From NCBI RefSeq assembly GCF_007018905.1, contig NZ_CP041402.1, positions 1,166,001-1,230,000 on the forward strand: 64,000 nucleotides of DNA, given 5' to 3'. The stretch's first letter is position 1. Each line of letters starts with the position of its first letter. Positions 52,062 to 60,762 of the stretch are shown here, piece by piece. Source of the stretch: Tardiphaga sp. vice304. GTDB taxonomy: Bacteria > Pseudomonadota > Alphaproteobacteria > Rhizobiales > Xanthobacteraceae. The position numbers and the translations under genes are program-made. The notes under the pieces were generated by a model. It was given only the letters and a program-made list of their open reading frames with translations, was not told the DNA's origin and made no database searches.

Positions 52062-52343
52062 ATGAAATACGTAGTTTTCGCGTTGATACTGGCAGCTACC
52101 GCTTTCGTATTCAGCCCTGCATCTGCAGTGATGATGTCTTGCTCCGGAGCGGACATGTCAAAAATGACAACAATGCTGGCCGGAATGCCTGACGGCCCAC
52201 ATAAGTGGGAGATGAACAAGCATTTGGCCATCATAAACGCCGCAATGGCCAAAGACGGCATTCGCGGATGCAATATGACAATGAAGAAAATGAAGATGAT
52301 GATGAAGGGTTCAAAGATGACGATGATGAAGTCCGGGATGTAG
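52062..52343 (+). CDS. methionine-rich secreted small protein
   Basis: A 93-residue protein with a clear signal peptide (VVFALILAATAFVFSPASA) and GGAGG 6 bp before ATG 52062. The mature part has 18 methionines in about 71 residues, two cysteines (SCSGADMSKMT and GIRGCNMTM) and ends in repeated MK/MM blocks (MKKMKMMMKGSKMTMMK). Met-rich exported proteins often bind Cu(I)/Ag(I); that role is an inference here. The middle (GMPDGPHKWEMNKHLAIINA) looks like a conserved helical domain. Unassigned family. Confidence 0.75.
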   Translation: MKYVVFALILAATAFVFSPASAVMMSCSGADMSKMTTMLAGMPDGPHKWEMNKHLAIINAAMAKDGIRGCNMTMKKMKMMMKGSKMTMMKSGM

Positions 52344-52693
52344 TCGGAAGAGCGTCAATTGGGTCGTCTGGACAGCGTTGTTTCTCATTGAAAGTAACGG
52401 TCACGCCAACTCATCACCAACTCTCTATTCCGCCCTTAGCGTTATCCTATCGCGGCGTGATGACACGAGATGATGCCCCGAAAGTAAGGAATCATAAGCG
52501 ACGATCTTGTTATTTGAAGCAGAGCTCGCCTCGCGATGTAGTGCTACTTTGCTGCCTCACTGCGTCGACGTCACGCGAGCGACACGTGACCTGTAGCGCT
52601 GGTGGTGTGTAGCAAGAAGTCTACTTGTTGACTCCAGCTCACGCGCGCTCGTGACAAATTGCAAGCGTTTAACGTCTAATGGAAGTGAGAGAC
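52344..52693. other. non-coding stretch
   Basis: No frame with support, and no recognised promoter or terminator. It holds the upstream region of the HAD-ATPase gene. Confidence 0.5.
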
Positions 52694-54412
52694 ATGTATT
52701 ATTTGGCTATCGCTGCGGATTATGACGGCACAATTGCTCATGATGGAGTTGTTGATCCTGCGACTTTCGATGCATTGAAGGAATTCAAAGCGGGTGGCCG
52801 CCGACTGATCCTCGTGACAGGGCGTGAGTTACCGGATCTAAAGAGGGTCTTTCCGAAACTACAGATCTTCGATCGTGTTGTCGCCGAAAACGGAGCATTG
52901 ATTTATGATCCGTCAACCGAAGAGGAGTGGGTAATCGGATCGGTACCCCCTCCTTTGTTCATCGAGAAGTTGAAGGAACGGAAGATCGAGCCACTGTCGG
53001 TAGGTCGCTCAATAGTAGCCACGTGGGAGCCGCATGAGACGGCTGTTCTTGAGGTCATTCGTGATCTCGGATTGGAACTCCAGATCATCTTTAACAAGGG
53101 TGCCGTGATGATCCTCCCGTCGGGCATGAACAAGGCGGTAGGCCTAGAGGCGGCTCTCGTTCAGCTTGAACTCTCGGCCCACAATGTTGTTGCGGTAGGT
53201 GATGCCGAAAACGACCATGCATTCCTACACGCCTGCGGTTGTTCGGCCGCGGTTGCGAACGCGCTCCCGACGGTGAAAGCCTCTGCCGATATCGTGCTGG
53301 CGGGTGTACGAGGCGCCGGTGTGATCGAGCTTCTAGGCAAAATTCGTCGAGACGATGCCCGCATTGCTCCGCGGGAGCGGCAGGGTATTCCGCTTGGCAC
53401 CGAGCGTGACGGAAAGCAGGTCTATCTAGAACCGCATGGCGGAAGCGTGCTGATCGCCGGGAGTTCAGGAACCGGCAAATCTACATTGGCCACAGCGCTC
53501 GCTGAACGCATGGTCGAGCAGGAATTCGAGTTTTGTGTTTTCGATCCGGAAGGCGATTATGATGAGCTTGAACATGCGGTTTCAATCGGCGACGCGACTA
53601 CCCCGCCTAAAATCGATGAGGCGCTTAAGCTGCTTCGCCAGCTACGAGCTAATGTCGTGATCAATACCCAGGCTCTGACCGTCGCAGAACGGCCTCCGTT
53701 TTTTGCCAAGCTTCTGCCTCACATCGCGTCGTTAAGAGCAAGAACGGGTCGGCCACATTGGCTGCTGATCGATGAAACGCATCAGCTTCTGCCAGCCTTC
53801 CGTGATGACGTTGCGCAAGTCCTGCCGGATCACTTTGCGGCTACGGTCTTCATTACAGTGCACCCAGAAATGATTTCGATTGACGCATTGAAAACTGTCC
53901 AAGCGATTGTCGCTCTCGGCGAAAACGCGAACGAGACTATCACCGCATTCTGCAACGCCATCGGTGTGGATGCACCTGAGCACGTGCATTCAGCTAGGGA
54001 AGACGAAGTCCTATTATGGACGCCCAGAAGTAACGAAGCCCCGCGTGTGGTGCGCGCCGAGCGTCCACGCCAATCGCACAAACGGCACACCCGAAAATAC
54101 GCTGAAGGTGACCTTGGGACGGACCGTAGCTTCTATTTCCGAGGCCCGGAAAATGCCCTCAATCTGCGTGCCCAGAACCTTATGCTGTTTCTACAGATAG
54201 CTGAGGGAGTTGACGCCCCGACGTGGGAGCACCACTTGCGCGCCGGCGATTACTCCACTTGGTTTCGTAAAGTCATTAAGGATGACAATCTGGCGCGGGA
54301 AGCTGCTGAAATCGAAGCCGATGAGAGCCTGAATTCGAGTGAGAGTCGCAAGCGTATACGCGAGATCGTGTCGCGGCGCTATACAGCCCCCGCAAGTGCT
54401 CATGAAACTTGA
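52694..54412 (+). CDS. HAD-IIB hydrolase fused to a HerA/VirB4-like P-loop ATPase
   Basis: A 572-residue soluble protein. Residues 1 to about 220 are a HAD-IIB (Cof/sugar-phosphatase-like) domain: nucleophile motif ADYDGTIAHDG, ILVTGR, and motif IV GDAENDHAFLHACG. Residues about 240-430 are a P-loop ATPase: Walker A IAGSSGTGKSTLA (Gly 256-Ser 263) and Walker B HWLLIDETHQLLPAF (Asp 360), with VFDPEGDYDEL, resembling DUF87/HerA ATPases. The last 120 residues (FYFRGPENALNLRAQNLMLF, helical) are unassigned. ATG 52694 is chosen over 52679 because GGAAG/GAGAG lies in front and MYYLAIAADYDG is a natural HAD start. Intact. No methyltransferase, nuclease or other partner gene adjoins. Confidence 0.85.
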   Translation: MYYLAIAADYDGTIAHDGVVDPATFDALKEFKAGGRRLILVTGRELPDLKRVFPKLQIFDRVVAENGALIYDPSTEEEWVIGSVPPPLFIEKLKERKIEPLSVGRSIVATWEPHETAVLEVIRDLGLELQIIFNKGAVMILPSGMNKAVGLEAALVQLELSAHNVVAVGDAENDHAFLHACGCSAAVANALPTVKASADIVLAGVRGAGVIELLGKIRRDDARIAPRERQGIPLGTERDGKQVYLEPHGGSVLIAGSSGTGKSTLATALAERMVEQEFEFCVFDPEGDYDELEHAVSIGDATTPPKIDEALKLLRQLRANVVINTQALTVAERPPFFAKLLPHIASLRARTGRPHWLLIDETHQLLPAFRDDVAQVLPDHFAATVFITVHPEMISIDALKTVQAIVALGENANETITAFCNAIGVDAPEHVHSAREDEVLLWTPRSNEAPRVVRAERPRQSHKRHTRKYAEGDLGTDRSFYFRGPENALNLRAQNLMLFLQIAEGVDAPTWEHHLRAGDYSTWFRKVIKDDNLAREAAEIEADESLNSSESRKRIREIVSRRYTAPASAHET

Positions 54413-54756
54413 CGCGCTGTTAACTGATTGAGCTTTCGAAGCTCCGCTTTCGGGCATCTTCGTTTCACGGTCGCATAGCGTTGCCGTAGACGCCATAGGC
54501 AGACATATCGACCAGCTATAAGCGAGCGAGGAAGGACTAATAGGCAGCTACCGTGTTGATCATAACGGCCGTATTCCATGCGGCGATGTCGCGGCCGCGG
54601 TCGAGCAGCAAGCAAACGCGTAGGCCATAGGGCAGTCGATCGAAGATTCCGACAAAAGCCTCAAAAGCTTCGACCCAGTCGTCTGCGAAGACGATCTCAT
54701 AGGCCGCCTAGCATTACAGTTGCCTTTTGCGAGGCTTTCTGAATCCATGGGCAACC
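54413..54756 (-). other. intergenic remnant, possibly of an IS30-type transposase
   Basis: On the minus strand, 54540-54710 reads WVEAFEAFVGIFDRLPYGLR, VCLLLDRGRDIAAWNT without strong support; the pattern FDRLP..DRGR recalls IS30 transposases. No start and no ends. The remainder shows nothing. Confidence 0.25.
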
Positions 54757-55201
54757 ATGATTCGAACATCGTGGACGCAGACAGCGTCGATTGAAGAGAC
54801 GCTTGCGTTGTGGGCGGCGTCGCTTCGGGAGATCAAGAAGCGGATACGTCCATTGTTCGGGCAAGAGCGTGTTGCGAAGAATGCTGGCTTGTTTCTGGAA
54901 GGTCTGCTTGGAGACGAGCAACGCAAGACCGGTTGGATGCGCGCGGAGGCCGCGGGCGATCCTGGCCCATGGCGGCAACAGGCGATCCTGGGTCGCAGGG
55001 ATTGGGATGCGGATGCCTTGCGCGATATCGTCCGCGATTATGTCATCGAGCATTTGGCGGATGACGATGCGGTCCTGGTGATCGACGAGACCGGCTTTCT
55101 CAAGCAGGGCAAAGCGTCGTGCGGAGTGGCGCGGCAATACACTGGTTCCGCAGGCAAGATCACGAACTGCCAGATCAGGGTCTTCGCTGCCTACGTCGTC
55201 G
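54757..55201 (+). pseudogene. IS701-family transposase N-terminal fragment
   Basis: From ATG 54757: RIRPLFGQERVAKNAGLFLE, GLLGDEQRKTGWMRAEAAGD, GPWRQQAILGRRDWDADALR and the first catalytic Asp in VLVIDETGFLKQGKASCGVA followed by QYTGSAGKITNCQI. About 148 residues of IS701 transposase, stopping at AAYVV where IS21 sequence begins. Confidence 0.85.
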
Positions 55202-55445
55202 GCTGGGCATAGCCGCCTCGACGGTGCGCGAGACGTTGAGGCGTTTCGAGGGCGCCGGGCTGGGTTGGCGCTTGCCGGACGGCATGAGCGACGGCGACCT
55301 GGAGGCGGCGCTTTACGCTAATTACGGTAACAAACGGGGCCATCGCCGTCACGCCGAGCCGGATTGGCCGACGGTTCATCGGGAGCTGAAGCGCAAGCAC
55401 GTCACCCTGGTGATTGTCTGGGATGAATATATCGCCGCCAACCCC
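55202..55445 (+). pseudogene. IS21 IstA internal fragment
   Basis: GIAASTVRETLRRFEGAGLG, LPDGMSDGDLEAALYANYGN, KRGHRRHAEPDWPTVHRELK and VTLVIVWDEYIAANP match the N-terminal part of an IS21 transposase different from the istA at 41068. It has no start and is cut on both sides. Confidence 0.8.
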
Positions 55446-55643
55446 TGGGCTGAGCGCGTCTCCAATCTCACCAAGGTCCTCGGCCGAGAGGCCACGCTTG
55501 AAGAAATGCTGACCGCTACCGAGATTCACCAAATGACGCCAGCGGAGGTCGACGCGCAGCGCGCATCTTTCGTCCGCGGCATGACCGCCCGCTGCGAGCA
55601 CGTCGAACTCGACTTCGAGCAATGCCCAAGGTGCCGGCGCTAG
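55446..55643 (+). pseudogene. C-terminal fragment of a hypothetical protein
   Basis: In frame with the IS21 fragment: WAERVSNLTKVLGREATLEE, EIHQMTPAEVDAQRASFVRG and ARCEHVELDFEQCPRCRR to a stop at 55643. The tail with C..C.. pairs could be a zinc knuckle. Not recognised; the N-terminus is lost. Confidence 0.5.
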
Positions 55644-55979
55644 AATACTCCCACATGACCCAAGAGCGCGACGCCGTCGTCGGATCCCGCAATTGCCGGC
55701 GTCAAACAATATCGGCTTGGAAATCAATCTTTATCGCCAAATGAACCAAAGTGCCAATTAAGTATTCCATTTAGGCATACGCCGAGTGACAGCCGGCCAC
55801 AACGGGGATGTTGGACGCGGCGATTTCGTCGGCTTCTCGTCGTGACAGCAACGCATCGGTACGCGTCGCAATCTAACCCGTTCTCGGCGTATGCGCTTAT
55901 TTCTCACTCTTTAATCAGCTTGCTCAAGAAGGTCATATTCAGCAGGCGAAGCAGTGTTGCCGGCAGACCGTTGACTGTC
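55644..55979. other. non-coding stretch
   Basis: Nothing recognised beyond short frames; AT-richer than the genes around it. Confidence 0.5.
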
Positions 55980-56282
55980 TCAGGGCGGAGCGCCGAGGCG
56001 GTTTGTGCGCGCCAGGGCAATTGCCACGTCCGGATTGCCCAGCACCAACGCTAAACGATCGAGCACGCTAACGGAATCACGCGGGATAGGCTGTAAGTAA
56101 TCCGCGAGAATCTGCCGGGCTGATTCGACAGCAGCGAGCAATATCATTTCGTCGGACTTCGACAATTCGGCGGCCTCAAGGGGCGCCTCGCACTTCAAAC
56201 AAGTATATCTGCGCTCGCCGCCTATCTGCGGCACCACGAACTTCACTGCCGTGCAACAATTTATGCAAATTGGAGGAGGCAT
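55980..56282 (-). CDS. zinc-ribbon hypothetical protein
   Basis: A 100-residue cytoplasmic protein from ATG 56282. An N-terminal zinc ribbon, CINCC..17 residues..YTCLKC, is followed by a helical region (SKSDEMILLAAVESARQILA, SVSVLDRLALVLGNPDVAIA). Four suitably spaced cysteines support a real gene. Function unknown. Confidence 0.6.
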   Translation of the reverse strand: MPPPICINCCTAVKFVVPQIGGERRYTCLKCEAPLEAAELSKSDEMILLAAVESARQILADYLQPIPRDSVSVLDRLALVLGNPDVAIALARTNRLGAPP

Positions 56283-56720
56283 CTAAAATCTTCAAAGCTC
56301 CTCAAATAGCGTTTAGCATGCATCAAAATGCTTGGCTTGTCTGTGTGGTCGCTTACTTTGAGCACGTTTCAGCAAGGTTGGCGATCACCTTGGCGCAGCG
56401 CGGGCCACCCACGCGTCACCCAGTTGGGTCATCTCGCCTGCGGATGTGGTTTCGGGCTACGTGAGTGGCCTGGAATGCCGCACAGTTCCGTAAGAGATCA
56501 AACGACCATTCACCCCCACCTTCGTCCGATAGCCCCGTTGGGCGACTCACGTGAGGCAAGAGCAGATTTGGCCCTCGCCGAGCGCTGCTGGCCGATAAGG
56601 ATTAACCCGGGCTCGCAGTATGCCGAGGTGATCGCGTGGTCGGTATAGCGCGTTCGTCGCGCCACCCTTGCACCGGTCGATTTCTTAGCAAATAATGCCT
56701 TCCAGCATTTGGAGGCTCAG
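56283..56720. other. non-coding stretch
   Basis: No convincing gene. The ribosome site GGAGG at 56711 belongs to the small membrane protein that follows. Confidence 0.45.
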
Positions 56721-56837
56721 ATGCCTGACGCTCTTACAAATTTGATTGGCTACGGATTTTTTCTGCTCATTTTGGTGATAGCCATCAACCCCATATGGCT
56801 TTACCGATTGAGCGATCGCCTATTTCGACGTGGTTAG
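56721..56837 (+). CDS. 38-residue single-helix membrane protein
   Basis: ATG 56721 with GGAGG 6 bp upstream. One membrane helix (IGYGFFLLILVIAI, about residues 9-22) and a basic tail (WLYRLSDRLFRRG), so the C-terminus probably faces the cytoplasm. It resembles the 28-residue protein at 57958 in having xLxxxIGYxxxxLxxxIAI. Function unknown. Confidence 0.6.
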   Translation: MPDALTNLIGYGFFLLILVIAINPIWLYRLSDRLFRRG

Positions 56838-56971
56838 CCTTTCGCAAGTCCGAGGCAAGCCGCCCTTCCTAAGTTGACCGACCTTCATCCGCCGACCAGG
56901 ACTGCGCGGTTCGGTTCAATCCACCGCTCTACTGTACGCCGCAGCGTACCCGCAGGACCAGCACCGCCACC

Positions 56972-56996
56972 GGAACCATGATGCTACGGCAGCGTT
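56972..56996 (+). promoter_or_regulatory. EcfG-type general-stress promoter
   Basis: GGAAC (56972-56976), 16-bp spacer, CGTT (56993-56996), 22 bp upstream of ATG 57019. Exact consensus. It rules out the in-frame TTG at 56995 as the start. Confidence 0.75.
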
Positions 56997-57018
56997 GGAA
57001 ACGGAGCAGAGGACAGTC

Positions 57019-57183
57019 ATGACCAAGAAAACCAGCACCGAGCTAAAGCGCGAGTTGGATCAGGCAACGCGGATGCTAGTTGGTGCCACCGATCCGGGAG
57101 AGCGGGATCGCATTCGCGAATACGTGAGAGAGTTGGAGCGGCTTTTCGAAGCAGCTGCGGACAGTGAAGAGCGCAAAGCTTGA
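57019..57183 (+). CDS. 54-residue helical hypothetical protein
   Basis: Starts TKKTSTELKRELDQATRMLV and continues PGERDRIREYVRELERLFEA with a charged end, predicted to be two amphipathic helices. Ribosome site GAGGAC. An EcfG promoter stands directly in front, so it is probably a general-stress gene. No known family recognised. Confidence 0.65.
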   Translation: MTKKTSTELKRELDQATRMLVGATDPGERDRIREYVRELERLFEAAADSEERKA

Positions 57184-57355
57184 CCTGCGACCCAGTGCGC
57201 AGGCTGCCGCCACGAGCGCGTTGGCAGCCTGATAACCTGAAGCCAAAATTGCAGTCAACCGGTCAAACAACAGCTGGTCTCCTTGCGCCTGCGCAGCGCT
57301 GTGCGTCCGCAGCGGCACACATTGTAAGGTGGCCTCAAATGCCTTTTATTTGTTT

Positions 57356-57380
57356 GGAACCCGACAGAGGTTCACCTGTT
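57356..57380 (+). promoter_or_regulatory. possible EcfG-type promoter, one mismatch
   Basis: GGAAC (57356-57360), 16-bp spacer, TGTT (57377-57380) instead of CGTT; 82 bp upstream of the gene at 57463. From 57184 to 57355 nothing was recognised. Confidence 0.4.
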
Positions 57381-57462
57381 GGCTCCAGATCACCGTCCGC
57401 CCTAGGCAGTTAACGGTGACAGAGAGTTCGGTAGCGCTCCCGCCTCAAACATTGCGGGTAAA

Positions 57463-57690
57463 ATGGCGCATTACAAAGCTTACTTCCTAGCTCTTGACGG
57501 TCGTTTCGTAAAAGCGAAAGACATTATTGAAGACGGTGATCAGGCGGCTGTAATCGCAGCACGCGGCATGATCGGAATGAACGCCGTTGAGCTTTGGGAG
57601 CAGGATCGAAAGATTGTGCGGTTCGATGCCGCCAAACTTATAGCCTCTCCTGATCTTCAGCCGCGGGAGCAGCCCCATGATTTACCGTGA
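57463..57690 (+). CDS. 75-residue conserved-type hypothetical protein
   Basis: HYKAYFLALDGRFVKAKDII followed by EDGDQAAVIAARGMIGMNAV and ELWEQDRKIVRF: a small alpha/beta pattern common in short rhizobial hypothetical proteins. ATG 57463. It overlaps the next gene by 14 bases, suggesting a two-gene operon. Function unknown. Confidence 0.6.
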   Translation: MAHYKAYFLALDGRFVKAKDIIEDGDQAAVIAARGMIGMNAVELWEQDRKIVRFDAAKLIASPDLQPREQPHDLP

Positions 57691-57910
57691 GCACGCTTTT
57701 ACCCTGGTCGAGACGTTAAATCCTTCCAGCTGGAAATGGACAGTCCAACTAACGGGAAACGGATCGAAGACGGGAGACAGCCCCAAGAGGCATACTGCAG
57801 TCCTAGCCGCATGGTCTGCTATTGATCAGGTATTTAAATCAGCTAATCGCGCTCAAACCGTTACTCACACGATTGTGGACGGCCGCATGATTCCGAAGCC
57901 CGCGATATGA
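57677..57910 (+). CDS. 77-residue hypothetical protein
   Basis: Starts at ATG 57677 inside the end of the previous gene (IYREHAFTLVETLNPSSWKW, VQLTGNGSKTGDSPKRHTAV). GGGAGCAGCC provides a ribosome-site-like stretch. No family recognised; the overlap and protein-like composition are the only support. Confidence 0.5.
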   Translation: MIYREHAFTLVETLNPSSWKWTVQLTGNGSKTGDSPKRHTAVLAAWSAIDQVFKSANRAQTVTHTIVDGRMIPKPAI

Positions 57911-57957
57911 GCAGCGTGACTCGCTCGCGAGACCATCTTTTACTATGAGGCTGGCTT

Positions 57958-58044
57958 ATGATTGACACGCTTTCAAGCTGGATCGGCTATGCTGCGGTGG
58001 CTCTGGTGGTTATCATTGCCATAGCAATATGGGCTAACCGGTAG
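57958..58044 (+). CDS. 28-residue single-helix membrane protein
   Basis: ATG 57958 after TGAGGCTGGCTT. Sequence IDTLSSWIGYAAVALVVIIA then IAIWANR: a single membrane helix with a positive end. It resembles the 38-residue protein at 56721 in layout and motif. Too short for similarity to prove function. Confidence 0.5.
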   Translation: MIDTLSSWIGYAAVALVVIIAIAIWANR

Positions 58045-58063
58045 CGATTGGCCTACCGCAGGC

Positions 58064-58306
58064 TCACCACTCCGGTGCTGCCATCGAAAGGAAGACGAAA
58101 TGTTGTTCAGTGGCTTTCCTGCCCGATACGAAACTTAATTTCGCTAGATGATGCAGAGCGTTTTTGTAAAAGCCGACGATGATCGGTCCCCATAGCGTGA
58201 GGAACACGTTTGCGACGGCGTAGGTGACGGTGAATGACACCACCGGCGTGGCGTTGCCGGCCTTCTCCAGCAGCGCGGCGAAAGCGGGATCACTCCAACC
58301 GGCTGT
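58064..58306 (-). pseudogene. AspT/YidE-family transporter C-terminal fragment
   Basis: Minus strand: SDPAFAALLEKAGNATPVVS, FTVTYAVANVFLTLWGPIIV and GFYKN match the last membrane segment of aspartate:alanine-antiporter-like proteins. It then runs through non-homologous residues to a stop at 58064. Upstream sequence is lost before the IS256 element. Confidence 0.65.
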
Positions 58307-58461
58307 TGCTTCTGAGAATTGTGAGTCTGTTCAACGCCATGTATCGCTGCGGCCATCGACGGGATCGAGCGGTCATCATCAAAATTGCGTAAGAGCCCTT
58401 ATTCCACGCCGAAACACACCCAACCGAGTGATCTTTTCAGTTGCGAATTTGCCCGCGGATT

Positions 58462-59884
58462 TGATCGTGCCCCAAGTGGTGGTGTAGGTTTTTGGTCTGG
58501 TGCCGCTGGCGAAGCGCGCTTTCCAAGAGCGCTGTAGCGAGCCAGCGTCATGTGGTGGTCACCGGCGATTCGCCGGTAGGATCGGGTTGCAACACTCAAC
58601 GCAACCGAGGAACCACCGATGACCAGTGACATGATGAGCCTTCGTGCGCTCGTGGAGAAGACCCCCGACGCGGATATTTTGCGCGAGATGATCGGCTTCG
58701 CGGCCGAGCGGCTGATGGAGATGGAGGTGTCGGTGCTAACCGGCGCCGGCCACGGCGAGAAGAGCGCGGAGCGGCTGGTGCAGCGCAACGGCTACCGGGC
58801 CCGCGATTGGGAGACCCGCGCCGGCACGGTCGAACTGCGGATCCCGAAGCTGCGCAAGGGCTCGTATTTTCCGGGTTTTCTGGAGCCGCGACGGATGGCC
58901 GAGAAGGCGCTGACGGCGGTGATTCAGGAAGCCTATATCCAGGGCATCTCGACCCGCTCGGTCGATGACCTGGTCAAGGCGATGGGGATGAGCGGCGTCT
59001 CCAAAAGCCAGGTGTCGCGGCTGTGCGAGGAGATCGACGAGCGCGTCAACGCGTTCCTGGAGCGGCCGATCGAGGGCGACTGGCCGTATCTGTGGATCGA
59101 CGCCACCTATTTGAAAGTCCGGCAGAATGGCCGCATCGTCCCGGCGGCCGCGATCATCGCGGTCGGCGTCAACAACGACGGCCGGCGCGAGGTTCTGGGC
59201 ATGGACATCGGGCCCTCCGAGGCCGAGACGTTCTGGACCGCATTCGTGCGCAAGCTTGCCCGGCGCGGATTACGCGGCGTCAAGCTGGTGATCTCCGACG
59301 CCCACGAGGGCATCAAGGCAACGGTGTCGAAGGTGCTGACCGCCAGCTGGCAACGCTGCCGCGTCCACTTCATGCGCAATGCGCTGGCCCATGCCGGCAA
59401 GAGCGGGCGGCGCGTGGTCTCCGCTTTCATCGCCACCGCCTTTGCCCAGGACGACGCCGAGGCGGCCCGGGTGCAATGGCGCAAGGTCGCCGACCAGTTG
59501 CAGCCGACCATCCCCAAGCTGGCCAGGTTGATGCACGAGGCAGAGCCCGACGTACTCGCCTTCATGAACTTTCCGGCGACGCATCGCGCCAAGCTGCATT
59601 CGACCAATCCGATCGAACGCCTCAACGGCGAGATCAAGCGTCGCACCGAGGTCGTCGGCATCTTCCCCAACGAGGACGCCATCCGGCGTCTCGTCGGCGC
59701 CATACTGCTTGAGCAGAACGATGAATGGGCCGTCCAGCGCGCCCGCTACATGACACTGGAAACCATCGCGCCCATCAGCGATAATCCCATCGTCGGGCTG
59801 CCCGCAGTCGCAACCTGACCAGCCCGGCCGTGGCCGGCAATCGTGGTGGCCATCAAGAAGCTACACCACGCGTTGGGACACGAT
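58462..59884 (+). mobile_element. IS256-family element, complete copy 2
   Basis: Ends GATCGTGCCCCAAG (left) and GATCGTGTCCCAACG (right, complement) with GTGGTGTAG shared inside. CGCGGATT stands on both sides (58454-58461 and 59885-59892), an 8-bp target duplication as expected for IS256. The exact boundary is uncertain by 1-2 bases. Confidence 0.85.
58619..59818 (+). CDS. IS256-family transposase
   Basis: A 399-residue mutator-type transposase, intact. N-terminal part with [20 protein letters not shown] and [23 protein letters not shown] core starting [38 protein letters not shown] and C-terminal [20 protein letters not shown] with the catalytic glutamate. Nearly identical to the broken copy at 31387. 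Confidence 0.96.
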   Translation: MTSDMMSLRALVEKTPDADILREMIGFAAERLMEMEVSVLTGAGHGEKSAERLVQRNGYRARDWETRAGTVELRIPKLRKGSYFPGFLEPRRMAEKALTAVIQEAYIQGISTRSVDDLVKAMGMSGVSKSQVSRLCEEIDERVNAFLERPIEGDWPYLWIDATYLKVRQNGRIVPAAAIIAVGVNNDGRREVLGMDIGPSEAETFWTAFVRKLARRGLRGVKLVISDAHEGIKATVSKVLTASWQRCRVHFMRNALAHAGKSGRRVVSAFIATAFAQDDAEAARVQWRKVADQLQPTIPKLARLMHEAEPDVLAFMNFPATHRAKLHSTNPIERLNGEIKRRTEVVGIFPNEDAIRRLVGAILLEQNDEWAVQRARYMTLETIAPISDNPIVGLPAVAT

Positions 59885-59971
59885 CGCGGATTGCCCGAAA
59901 GCCATGGCCATTGCATGATTCAACGGATAGTGTTGGACCACGCGGAAGACTGCAAACGGCCGGCAGAAAAA

Positions 59972-60322
59972 ATGACAGGTGCTGAGTCCAGACTTCTGAA
60001 AACCGGCGACCGCGTATGTTGGCGCGGTGAAAAGAGCGATCAGGGCACGGTCACCGATGGCAACTGGTCTGGGGTCACCCTCAACTGGGACAGCAGGTGC
60101 CTGCAGTCCATCTTGCACAACGACATGCAGCTGTTTTCGCTATTTTCGGAAAATGACTGCGATGAAAAAGGTAAAGTCGAAGGCTGCATCGGCGGAAGTG
60201 CGTGTCCAGCCTGCAAAGGCACTGGATTTCCATCTGTGGCGCAGGCGGCCAAGCCAGGCCGCCGGATCTATCCACTAACTTGTAAGCAGTGCCTGGGTAA
60301 GGGACGCTTGGCGCGCGAGTAA
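59972..60322 (+). CDS. DnaJ-type zinc-finger protein without J domain
   Basis: A 116-residue protein from ATG 59972; the frame is open upstream into IS256 flank. The N-terminal part (LLKTGDRVCWRGEKSDQGTV, DGNWSGVTLNWDS) looks like a small beta-barrel; the C-terminal part has two CxxCxGxG units, CPACKGTG and CKQCLGKG, as in the DnaJ cysteine-rich domain. Only two of the usual four units occur, enough for one zinc site. The IS256 insertion (ends 59884) sits 87 bp upstream and may have removed its promoter. Confidence 0.6.
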   Translation: MTGAESRLLKTGDRVCWRGEKSDQGTVTDGNWSGVTLNWDSRCLQSILHNDMQLFSLFSENDCDEKGKVEGCIGGSACPACKGTGFPSVAQAAKPGRRIYPLTCKQCLGKGRLARE

Positions 60323-60463
60323 TTCTCAATTGCTGCCCGTTGCCCGGCCTTCAATTGTTTTATTGTGCGATGCACAATTTGACTTGCATTAAACATCAGG
60401 AGTCGCCTACAAGGCCGATAGTTGCACGGGAGCCCCCCAGGCATCTTTTTAAGGGAAATTACA

Positions 60464-60712
60464 TTGACTGATTTCAGCGCCGTCCAAGCGAATTTCACTG
60501 CCATCGCGACCGCCCATGCAGATTTCGCCAAGGCATCCATGGAATCCAGCAAGAGCTATTTCGAGAAGCTTGCCACTGTCAAATCGCCGCAGAATTTTAT
60601 GGAATTGACGACCGAATTCACCAAGTCGGCTTATGAGACCTTCGTCACCGATGCCGCTAAAATTAGCGAGCTTTACAAGGCCGCTTTTCAACCGGCTGCC
60701 GCCAAAATTTAA
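60464..60712 (+). CDS. phasin-family protein
   Basis: An 82-residue helical protein starting at TTG 60464 (AAGGGA 7 bp upstream): TDFSAVQANFTAIATAHADF, AKASMESSKSYFEKLATVKS, FMELTTEFTKSAYETFV, ISELYKAAFQP. This is the phasin pattern; phasins coat polyhydroxyalkanoate granules and may act as chaperones. Shorter than typical phasins (about 110 or more residues). Followed by a strong terminator. Confidence 0.8.
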   Translation: MTDFSAVQANFTAIATAHADFAKASMESSKSYFEKLATVKSPQNFMELTTEFTKSAYETFVTDAAKISELYKAAFQPAAAKI

Positions 60713-60735
60713 AGGTACAGCCGCTACATGATTAG

Positions 60736-60762
60736 CCCGCCATTCTGGCGGGTTTTTTCTTT
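60736..60762 (+). terminator. rho-independent terminator of the phasin gene
   Basis: Perfect stem CCCGCC/GGCGGG with loop ATTCT followed by TTTTTTCTTT, 23 bp after the stop. Confidence 0.9.

Noticed and set aside
60366..60384. TTGA-N6-TTAA upstream of the phasin as a FixK box.
   Set aside because: The second half-site mismatches CAA, and such near-matches are common.
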